A stretch of DNA of 6,793 bases from an uncultured Ruminococcus sp. (GTDB lineage: Bacteria; Bacillota; Clostridia; Oscillospirales; Ruminococcaceae). How positions within the stretch are numbered: the first letter of the stretch is position 1; every line of letters begins with the position of its first letter. Positions 1-5,463 of the stretch are shown here, piece by piece. The stretch covers positions 1-6,793 of the forward strand of contig CAJTWQ010000071.1 in assembly GCA_910579835.1 (NCBI GenBank), in the 5' to 3' direction. Position numbers and translations under genes: made by a program. A model generated the notes under the pieces. It was not told the DNA's origin. It saw only the letters and a program-made list of their open reading frames with translations, and ran no database searches.

Positions 1-341
1 GTCTTGAAGGAATGCCTAAGCACATAAAGCTTTGCCACGGAGATTTTAACCCGTCCAACATCATTATTACCGAAGACGATGTTCCTTATATTCTTGACTG
101 GTCACACGCAACTCAGGGAAACGCATCTGCCGATGCTGCAAGAACATATCTGCTTTTTTGGCTAAGCGGCGATATTAAGGCAGCAGACAAGTATCTTAAT
201 CTGTTCTGCGAGAAGAGCGACACAGCCAGACAGTATGTACAGAAATGGCTTCCTATAGTTGCTGCTTCGCAATCTGTAAAGGGCAACGAAAAAGAACGTG
301 AATTCTTGCTTTCATGGGTTGATGTTGTGGATTATGAATGA
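1..341 (+). CDS. APH/choline kinase-family phosphotransferase, 3' part only
   Basis: This is the C-terminal part (112 visible residues, reading from base 3) of a protein in the aminoglycoside phosphotransferase/choline kinase family, which moves a phosphate from ATP to a small hydroxylated substrate. The catalytic loop is clear: HGDFNPSN at visible residues 12-19 fits the HxDxxxxN Brenner motif, with D14 the likely catalytic base and N19 a metal ligand. ILDWSHATQGN follows at 30-40, and its D32 takes the place of the kinase DFG aspartate. The remainder is helical, as in the usual C-terminal lobe. The frame is open to the window edge, so the internal ATG at 12 is not the start. Family members are usually about 250-330 residues, so more than half is missing. 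The substrate cannot be told, and antibiotic resistance should not be assumed. It ends 19 bases before the ferredoxin-like gene and is probably co-transcribed with it. Confidence 0.85.
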   Translation, partial: LEGMPKHIKLCHGDFNPSNIIITEDDVPYILDWSHATQGNASADAARTYLLFWLSGDIKAADKYLNLFCEKSDTARQYVQKWLPIVAASQSVKGNEKEREFLLSWVDVVDYE

Positions 342-360
342 TTTTTAAGGAGGGAATAAT

Positions 361-603
361 ATGAAAGTAACCGTTTGTATCGGAAGTTCCTGCCACCTGA
401 AGGGTTCCCGTCAGGTGGTGGAACAGCTCCAGTATCAAATAAATCAGCATAATTTAAAGGACTCCGTAGAGCTTGGCGGAACCTTCTGCATGGGAAAATG
501 CCAACAGGGTGTATGCGTTACTGTTGACGACAGTTTTTTCTCAGTAACTCCTGAAACTGTCAATGAATTTTTCAATAATGAGATACTTACCAAGCTTAAA
601 TAA
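361..603 (+). CDS. Small thioredoxin-like [2Fe-2S] ferredoxin (NuoE/HydC-like domain)
   Basis: An 80-residue cytosolic protein that consists of one thioredoxin-fold [2Fe-2S] domain, like the C-terminal half of the NuoE/24-kDa subunit of complex I and of bifurcating hydrogenases. The ligand pattern is C6-x4-C11 near the N-terminus and C43-x3-C47 after a helix-strand stretch; C52 is an extra cysteine. The short helical N-terminal domain of full NuoE proteins is absent, so this is a stand-alone electron carrier or cluster-bearing signalling partner. AAGGAGG at 347-353 lies 7 bases before the ATG and fixes the start. Such small ferredoxins often occur beside sensory [FeFe]-hydrogenases in Clostridia, so it probably exchanges electrons with HydS or HydA2; that is inference from position. 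A stem-loop directly after its stop separates it from hydS. Confidence 0.88.
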   Translation: MKVTVCIGSSCHLKGSRQVVEQLQYQINQHNLKDSVELGGTFCMGKCQQGVCVTVDDSFFSVTPETVNEFFNNEILTKLK

Positions 604-611
604 ATACATAA

Positions 612-639
612 ATTCTGCCGTAGTCATCTGCGGCAGAAT
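612..639 (+). terminator. Stem-loop after the ferredoxin gene, possible weak terminator or mRNA-processing hairpin
   Basis: ATTCTGCCG (612-620) pairs perfectly with CGGCAGAAT (631-639). The stem can extend inwards by a U-G, an A-U and a G-C pair to about 12 bp closed by a TCAT tetraloop (624-627). It starts 9 bases after the stop codon, where an intrinsic terminator would be expected. The following bases (ACTGTTATTG) are only moderately T-rich, so termination may be partial, or the hairpin may instead protect the upstream transcript end. Confidence 0.55.
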
Positions 640-683
640 ACTGTTATTGCTCCGCCCATCCAGCATTGTCAAAAAGCTGACAG

Positions 684-759
684 AAAAATGCAGTTTACTT
701 AGGAGAGCGCAAAACCATACTGTAATATACTGAGGAAGATTCTGGGAAACTGCATTTTT
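684..759 (+). promoter_or_regulatory. Structured leader upstream of hydS: perfect 13-bp inverted repeat with 50-base loop
   Basis: AAAAATGCAGTTT (684-696) and AAACTGCATTTTT (747-759) are exact reverse complements. They would form a 13-bp stem closing a 50-base loop (697-746). The 3' arm ends in five T, so the fold resembles an intrinsic terminator with an A-tract paired to its U-tract, and it sits 55 bases before the hydS start. The loop contains the direct repeat ATACTG (717-722 and 727-732) and two AGGA elements (701-704 and 733-736). I recognise no known riboswitch core and no convincing -35/-10 pair here. Attenuation or a regulator-binding RNA are possible roles, both inferred. Confidence 0.5.
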
Positions 760-799
760 ATCGAAAATTTTCAGCATGTTTTAATTGGCGGGCAATATG

Positions 800-808
800 A
801 AAGGAGAG
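800..808 (+). promoter_or_regulatory. Ribosome binding site that decides the hydS start
   Basis: AAAGGAGAG lies 6 bases before the ATG at 815, the ideal position. The in-frame ATG at 797 and the TTG at 785 lie upstream of or against this site and have no good Shine-Dalgarno sequence of their own, so 815 is preferred. Confidence 0.8.
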
Positions 809-814
809 GCTTAT

Positions 815-2485
815 ATGTCCGATTATCTAAAATTGAAAAAATCCAACTGTAAAAACTGCTACAAGTGTATTCGGCATTGTCCCGTAAAGTCTATCCGTTT
901 TTCGGGAAATCAGGCACATATTATCGGTGACGAATGCATTCTCTGCGGACAATGTTTTGTGGTTTGTCCTCAGAATGCTAAAGAAATCGTTGACGATACG
1001 GAGAAAGTTAAAGTTCTTTTACAGGGCAGTCCCGTAGTTGTCAGCCTTGCCCCGTCATTTGCGGCAAATTACGATGGCGTCGGCATAACCGAAATGACCG
1101 CGGCTCTGAAACAGCTGGGTTTTCTTACAGCAGAAGAAACCGCAATAGGCGCAACAATGGTCAAGACCGAATATGAGCATATGCTGGACGAGGGACGAAA
1201 TGTGCTTATTTCCTCATGCTGTCACTCGGTGAATCTCCTGATACAGAAATATTTCCCCAATGTTCTGCCTTATCTTGCAGATGTAATGTCGCCCATGCAG
1301 GCTCATTGCTTAGACTTGAAAAAACGTTATCCATCTGCAAAAACAGTTTTTGTAGGACCTTGTGTTTCCAAAAAAGATGAGGCTGACAAATACAAGGGCA
1401 TTGTTGATGCAGTCCTCACATTTGAGGAACTGTCCGCATGGCTGAAAGCAGAAAATATTGAGCTTAAAAAAATTCCCGACAGCGAGGAAAAGAGCCGTGC
1501 AAGATTTTTCCCTACAACTGGCGGAATCCTCAAAACTATGGCTTGCAGCAACCCCAGATATACATATATGGCAATTGACGGCGTTGAAAACTGTATTGCT
1601 GCGCTTCGTGAAATTGAAAGCGGAAATATAAAAAACTGTTTTATTGAGATGTCTGCCTGTATCGGAAGCTGCGTCGGCGGCCCTGTTATGGAGAAGCATC
1701 ATCATTCTCCTGTACATGACTATACAGCTATAGCCAAATTTGCCGGCAAGCTTGATTTTGACGTGGAACAGCCTCTCGCCGCCGAAATAAAAAAGTCGTT
1801 CGGCATAATAAACAGGAATACCCAATTGCCCTCAGAGACGGAGATATCCTCAATATTACGTCAAATGGGCAAAGTCAAGGCAGCTGACGAGCTAAACTGC
1901 GGCTCCTGCGGATACAACACCTGCCGTGAGAAAGCAATAGCTATTTATCAGGGCAAGGCGGAAGTATCAATGTGTCTGCCGTTTCTCAAAGATAAAGCTG
2001 AGAGCTTCTCAGACAATATAGTAAACAACACGCCCAACGGACTTATTGTCCTCAATGAAAACCTTGAAGTTCAGCAGATAAACAATGCTGCAAGAAAAAT
2101 CATGAATATCCGCTATGCCTCAGATGTTTTAGGCGAGCAGGTCATACGCATCCTTGATCCGACCGTATTTATGGAAGTCCTCAGCAGCGGACGAGATATT
2201 CGTGACCGAAGAATTTATCTTGCAGAATACAAGAAATATGTAGAGCAGTCGGTTATTTACGACAGGGAATATCATCTGCTGATATGCATTATGAGCGATG
2301 TTACCGATGAGGAAACAGAGCGCGAAAAGAAAGAGAACATAAGCCGCCAGACCGTAGAAATTGCAGATAAAGTCGTCGATAAGCAGATGCGGATAGTTCA
2401 GGAAATAGCATCGCTTCTGGGAGAGACTGCGGCTGAGACCAAAATAGCGCTTTCCAAACTAAAGGAGAGTATCGCAAATGAATAA
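815..2485 (+). CDS. hydS: PAS-containing sensory-type [FeFe]-hydrogenase, group C (HydS)
   Basis: A 556-residue cytosolic protein. Order of domains: a 2x[4Fe-4S] ferredoxin domain (C12/15/18/22 and C41/44/47/51); the H-cluster domain at about 72-330; an extra four-cysteine Fe-S motif (C362, C365, C370, C387, pattern CxxCx4Cx16C); a PAS domain at about 397-497; and a charged C-terminal helix at about 499-556, possibly a coiled coil. H-cluster loops are L1 SSCCHS (133-138), L2 GPCVSKK (181-187) and L3 SACIGSCVGG (280-289). They give C136, C183, C282 and C286 as ligands of the [4Fe-4S] subcluster. C135 matches the proton-transfer cysteine. The L3 Met found in catalytic enzymes is S280. PAS plus this C-terminal order is the mark of putative H2-sensing group C enzymes such as Thermotoga and Ruminococcus albus HydS. 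The stop overlaps the phosphatase start, so translation is coupled and a signalling partnership is likely. Sensing rather than bulk catalysis is inferred. Confidence 0.9.
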   Translation: MSDYLKLKKSNCKNCYKCIRHCPVKSIRFSGNQAHIIGDECILCGQCFVVCPQNAKEIVDDTEKVKVLLQGSPVVVSLAPSFAANYDGVGITEMTAALKQLGFLTAEETAIGATMVKTEYEHMLDEGRNVLISSCCHSVNLLIQKYFPNVLPYLADVMSPMQAHCLDLKKRYPSAKTVFVGPCVSKKDEADKYKGIVDAVLTFEELSAWLKAENIELKKIPDSEEKSRARFFPTTGGILKTMACSNPRYTYMAIDGVENCIAALREIESGNIKNCFIEMSACIGSCVGGPVMEKHHHSPVHDYTAIAKFAGKLDFDVEQPLAAEIKKSFGIINRNTQLPSETEISSILRQMGKVKAADELNCGSCGYNTCREKAIAIYQGKAEVSMCLPFLKDKAESFSDNIVNNTPNGLIVLNENLEVQQINNAARKIMNIRYASDVLGEQVIRILDPTVFMEVLSSGRDIRDRRIYLAEYKKYVEQSVIYDREYHLLICIMSDVTDEETEREKKENISRQTVEIADKVVDKQMRIVQEIASLLGETAAETKIALSKLKESIANE

Positions 2486-3650
2486 TTTATGTACCGATAT
2501 TGGCTGGAAAAGCATAAATCATGTTGGCGAACAGCTTTGCGGCGACCATGTAGACATCGTGGAACATAATGAAAATTCTACTGTTATCGTACTTGCAGAC
2601 GGTCTTGGAAGCGGTGTGAAAGCAAGTATTTTGTCAACCCTTACTTCAAAGATAATTTCTACAATGATGGCAAGTGGTCTTTCGATCGAGGACTGTGTTG
2701 AAACTATTGCGGCTACCCTACCGATATGTTCGGTTCGCGGAGTTGCGTACTCTACATTTACAATTATACATATAATCAATAATGAAACAGCGGAACTGAT
2801 TCAATATGACAATCCGCAGGTGATACTTATCCGCAACGGTGAAAATTACGATTACCCCAAAACGGAAATGATTATCGGCGGAAAGAAAATTTTCCGTTCT
2901 TCAGTGAAGCTTCAGGAGAACGATGTATTCATTGCAATGAGCGACGGATGTCCTCATGCAGGTATCGGAATAGGCTATAATTTCGGCTGGCAGAGGGATG
3001 ACATTATCATCTACATGGAAGCGCTTGCTAAAGCAGGCTATACTGCGAAAACCCTTGCAAAATACCTTGTTGACGAGGTAAATCGCCTTTACGGCGAACA
3101 GCCCGGCGATGATGCTACTGCCTGTGTTTTAAAAGTCCGCAGACGTGAACCTATGAATATTCTTTTTGGTCCGCCCTCTAACCGCGATGATTGCAGCCGC
3201 ATGATGTCTCTGTTTTTCTCAAAGGAAGGCAAACATATCATCTGCGGCGGAACTACCTCGACAATTGCAGCAAGCTATCTCCGCCGGCCTCTCCGTGCGA
3301 GTCTGGACTACGAAAAGTCTGATATACCGCCAATTGCCAAAATTGAAGGAGTTGATCTTGTTACCGAGGGTGTTATCACCGTAAACCGTGTTCTTGAATA
3401 TGCGCAGGATTATCTTGATTCCAATGAAAAATACGAGCTTTGGAGCAGCCGGCACGACGGTGCGTCGCTTATCAGTCAGTTGCTTTTCGAAGAAGCTACG
3501 GATATTAATTTTTATGTGGGACGTGCCATGAATCCGGCGCATCAGAATCCTGATCTTCCCATTAATTTCAGCATCAAGATGAAGCTTGTAGAGGAACTGT
3601 CACATTGTCTGAAGCAAATGGGCAAGCGAATAAAAGTAAGCTATTTCTAA
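2478..3650 (+). CDS. PP2C/SpoIIE-type Ser/Thr phosphatase with unassigned C-terminal domain
   Basis: A 390-residue cytosolic protein. Residues about 10-220 form a SpoIIE-like PP2C phosphatase domain, which removes phosphate from Ser/Thr using two metal ions. The metal-site motifs are visible: GD at 22-23, ADGLGSG at 40-46 (D41), MSDG at 154-157 (D156) and GDDAT at 210-214 (D211/D212). The site therefore looks complete. Residues about 225-390 form a further domain that I do not recognise; it includes a glycine-rich ICGGTTS segment and a helical stretch near the end. There is no receiver, GAF or membrane domain, so the input must come from another protein. The ATG overlaps the end of hydS by 8 bases, and AAAGGAGAG at 2461-2469 lies 8 bases before it. 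HydS is the obvious input. The phosphoprotein target is unknown; anti-sigma-factor antagonists are usual for this family, but none is seen here. Confidence 0.85.
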   Translation: MNNLCTDIGWKSINHVGEQLCGDHVDIVEHNENSTVIVLADGLGSGVKASILSTLTSKIISTMMASGLSIEDCVETIAATLPICSVRGVAYSTFTIIHIINNETAELIQYDNPQVILIRNGENYDYPKTEMIIGGKKIFRSSVKLQENDVFIAMSDGCPHAGIGIGYNFGWQRDDIIIYMEALAKAGYTAKTLAKYLVDEVNRLYGEQPGDDATACVLKVRRREPMNILFGPPSNRDDCSRMMSLFFSKEGKHIICGGTTSTIAASYLRRPLRASLDYEKSDIPPIAKIEGVDLVTEGVITVNRVLEYAQDYLDSNEKYELWSSRHDGASLISQLLFEEATDINFYVGRAMNPAHQNPDLPINFSIKMKLVEELSHCLKQMGKRIKVSYF

Positions 3651-3660
3651 GGAGATCTAT

Positions 3661-5085
3661 ATGAGAAAATTTGATACTAAAATTCAGCATTTGAAATACA
3701 AAGTCCTCCGCGAGGTAGCTCGTCAGGCATGGAACGACACACTGTACGACAATATTCTTGACATTCCAAAGCTCATTGTTCCAGGAAAAGTTCCTACAAT
3801 GAGGTGCTGCGTTTATAAGGAGCGCGCCATTGCCGCGGAACGTGTGAAGCTTGCTATGGGCGGAAACAAGGAAAATCCCAATGTTATTGAAGTAATTGAT
3901 ATTGCCTGCGACGAATGTCCGGTCGGCGGATATGAAGTCACAAACGCCTGTCGCGGATGCCTTGCTCATAGGTGCGAGGATGTATGTAAATTCGGAGCGA
4001 TTTCCTTTGACAGCGATCATGTTGCTCATATTGATAAATCCAAATGCAGAGAGTGCGGGCAATGCTCTAAGGTTTGCCCGTATACAGCTATAGTAAGCCG
4101 AAAACGTCCATGTCAGAACGCCTGTAAGATAAAGGCTATTTCTATGAACGAGAATAAGGCAGCTACAATTGACAATGACAAATGCATTTCCTGCGGAGCC
4201 TGCGTATACCAGTGTCCTTTCGGCGCAATAATGGATAAATCCTTTATGCTCAATGCAATTGACCTGTTGAAAAAAAGCAGCGAGGGCAGAAACTACAAGC
4301 TTTATGCAGTGGTTGCTCCGTCGATCTCAAGTCAGTTTACCTATGCAAAGCTTGGTCAGGTTATAACAGGTATAAAGGCTCTGGGTTTTCATACTGTTGT
4401 TGAAGCAGCTCTCGGCGCAGACATGGTTGCGCTTTCAGAAGCCAAGGAATTGGCGGAAAAGGACTTCCTTACAAGCTCCTGTTGTCCTGCATTTGTTGAA
4501 TATATACATAAATCGTTTCCTGAATTGACGCCGTTTGTAAGCCATAATCTTTCACCGATGGCTGCAATTGCAAAATACATAAAAGAAACCGACAAAAATG
4601 CAAAAGTCATTTTCATCGGTCCGTGTACTGCAAAAAAAGCGGAAGTACAGAAAGAATCCGTCAAGCCGTATGTTGATGCCGCACTGACTTTTGAGGAATT
4701 GCAGGCGCTTTTCGACAGCCGTGATATTGATATTACTCAGCTTGGGGAAGGCGTTCTTGATAATGCTTCATATTTCGGAAGAATTTTCGCCCGCTGCGGA
4801 GGACTTTCTGATGCTGTCGCAGAAGCTTTAACGGAACAGGAACTTGATGATTTTCCGCTGAAAGCTGTTTCATGTGACGGCATTGAGGCCTGCCGCGCCG
4901 CCCTTATGAAGAAATCCAAAAATCTTCTTGATGCCAATTTCATTGAAGGAATGGCATGTTCAGGCGGCTGTATCGGCGGCGCAGGCTGTCTCACTCACGG
5001 AGCTAAAAGCAAATCAGACGTTGATAAATACGGCAGCGAAGCTATGGAAAAAACGATCTCCGATGCGGTATCCGTTCTGAAATAA
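3661..5085 (+). CDS. hydA2: [FeFe]-hydrogenase, group B, catalytic type (HydA2)
   Basis: A 474-residue cytosolic enzyme that catalyses reversible reduction of protons to H2, probably with ferredoxin as partner. The N-terminal ~200 residues are rich in cysteine: C83/C86, C97/C100/C105/C109, C129/C132/C135/C139, C151/C155 and C175/C178/C181/C185. They include two related ferredoxin repeats and imply at least three [4Fe-4S] clusters. The H-cluster domain follows from about 213. L1 is TSSCCPAF (271-278), L2 GPCTAKKAE (320-328) and L3 EGMACSGGCIGG (429-440), giving C275, C322, C433 and C437 as cluster ligands and C274 as proton-transfer cysteine. E260, E263 and S294 match the other proton-pathway residues. 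The N-terminal layout and the GPC in L2 fit group B, the type called HydA2 in R. albus, thought to be non-bifurcating. It has no NADH-binding domain. AAGGAG at 3649-3654 overlaps the phosphatase stop and lies 6 bases before the ATG. It is the last gene of the operon. Confidence 0.92.
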   Translation: MRKFDTKIQHLKYKVLREVARQAWNDTLYDNILDIPKLIVPGKVPTMRCCVYKERAIAAERVKLAMGGNKENPNVIEVIDIACDECPVGGYEVTNACRGCLAHRCEDVCKFGAISFDSDHVAHIDKSKCRECGQCSKVCPYTAIVSRKRPCQNACKIKAISMNENKAATIDNDKCISCGACVYQCPFGAIMDKSFMLNAIDLLKKSSEGRNYKLYAVVAPSISSQFTYAKLGQVITGIKALGFHTVVEAALGADMVALSEAKELAEKDFLTSSCCPAFVEYIHKSFPELTPFVSHNLSPMAAIAKYIKETDKNAKVIFIGPCTAKKAEVQKESVKPYVDAALTFEELQALFDSRDIDITQLGEGVLDNASYFGRIFARCGGLSDAVAEALTEQELDDFPLKAVSCDGIEACRAALMKKSKNLLDANFIEGMACSGGCIGGAGCLTHGAKSKSDVDKYGSEAMEKTISDAVSVLK

Positions 5086-5210
5086 ATTCAAGTTTTTATT
5101 AATGCACCAACTAAAAACCTGTACTTTCCTAATTTTTTGTTCTTGATTTTGCATGTAAAATATTCACGAATCATCTAGCATTTCAATATTAAAATTCAAT
5201 GGCAAACATA
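5086..5210 (+). other. AT-rich 3' untranslated stretch after hydA2
   Basis: This is the first part of a 378-base gap between the hydA2 stop and the next start. It is very AT-rich, with no open frame that looks like a gene on either strand and no clear hairpin before the terminator that begins at 5211. It is most likely the 3' end of the hydrogenase transcript. Confidence 0.5.
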
Positions 5211-5244
5211 GGCACTCTGTACAAAGCTCAGAGTGCCGTTTTGT
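5211..5244 (+). terminator. Intrinsic terminator of the hydrogenase operon
   Basis: GGCACTCTG (5211-5219) pairs perfectly with CAGAGTGCC (5229-5237) around a 9-base loop, followed by GTTTTGT. The GC-rich 9-bp stem and the T-run are those of a Rho-independent terminator. It lies 125 bases after hydA2 and just before the next promoter, so the two operons are insulated. Confidence 0.82.
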
Positions 5245-5271
5245 ATAAAAGGTAGATTTTCTTAAAACCTA

Positions 5272-5302
5272 TTGACTTAGAGTTGGCTCCAGGTTGTATA
5301 AT
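5272..5302 (+). promoter_or_regulatory. Sigma-A promoter with 19-bp spacer, MerR-type operator inside
   Basis: TTGACT (5272-5277) and a perfect TATAAT (5297-5302) are 19 bases apart, longer than the usual 17. An imperfect dyad lies in the spacer: the ACTTAGAG half (5275-5282) faces GCTCCAGGT (5286-5294), with paired A/T, C/G, T/A, G/C, A/T and G/C positions. Stretched spacers with a GAG...CTC dyad between -35 and -10 are typical of promoters activated by MerR-family regulators, which untwist the DNA. Transcription would start near 5309, leaving a leader of about 155 bases before the CMD-cupin gene. Confidence 0.75.
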
Positions 5303-5463
5303 AGAAACCAGAGACATCAAATATCATTTTCCATCTGACAAGACAAACGATGAAAGCATGCTGCCTCATGGTGAGGATGATAACTCAGTTAGATGAAAAA
5401 TTAGTCGAAAAGATTTGATGATCATCAATGAAATGTAATATAAAGCAACAGGAGGTAATGATC
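5303..5463 (+). promoter_or_regulatory. Long leader of the CMD-cupin/flavodoxin operon with palindrome
   Basis: About 155 bases separate the predicted transcription start from the CMD-cupin ATG. The stretch holds a small hairpin CCTCA-TGG-TGAGG (5364-5376), a perfect 14-bp palindrome TTGATGATCATCAA (5415-5428) and a possible 22-codon reading frame (5350-5418). None matches a riboswitch class that I recognise. The palindrome could be a second operator or a short RNA stem close to the ribosome binding site. Confidence 0.4.
5450..5456 (+). promoter_or_regulatory. Ribosome binding site that decides the CMD-cupin start
   Basis: AGGAGGT is a near-perfect Shine-Dalgarno sequence 7 bases before the ATG at 5464. 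The in-frame ATG at 5458 is only one base from it, and the ATG at 5428 has no such site upstream, so both are less likely starts. Confidence 0.85.

Noticed and set aside
720..735. TAATAT/TATACT as a -10 box for hydS.
   Set aside because: No -35-like hexamer lies at 16-19 bases upstream, and such AT-rich hexamers are common by chance here.
700..755. Partial likeness to a c-di-GMP-I (GEMM) riboswitch from GCGCAAAACC and GGGAAACTGC.
   Set aside because: The order of the conserved elements and the second hairpin do not fit the consensus, so no riboswitch is called.
785..814. An upstream TTG (785) or ATG (797) as the hydS start.
   Set aside because: AAAGGAGAG at 800-808 would lie inside the coding region, while it is ideally placed for the ATG at 815; the extra residues do not resemble HydS N-termini.
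1310..1825. A 171-codon open frame on the - strand within hydS.
   Set aside because: It lies opposite conserved hydrogenase motifs, has no recognisable domain and is a shadow of the real gene.
3574..4062. A 162-codon open frame on the - strand across the phosphatase/hydA2 junction.
   Set aside because: It is antisense to the conserved N-terminal cysteine region of HydA2 and resembles no protein family.
5428..5463. ATG at 5428 as the start of the CMD-cupin gene.
   Set aside because: It has no ribosome binding site, and the strong AGGAGGT at 5450-5456 fits the ATG at 5464.
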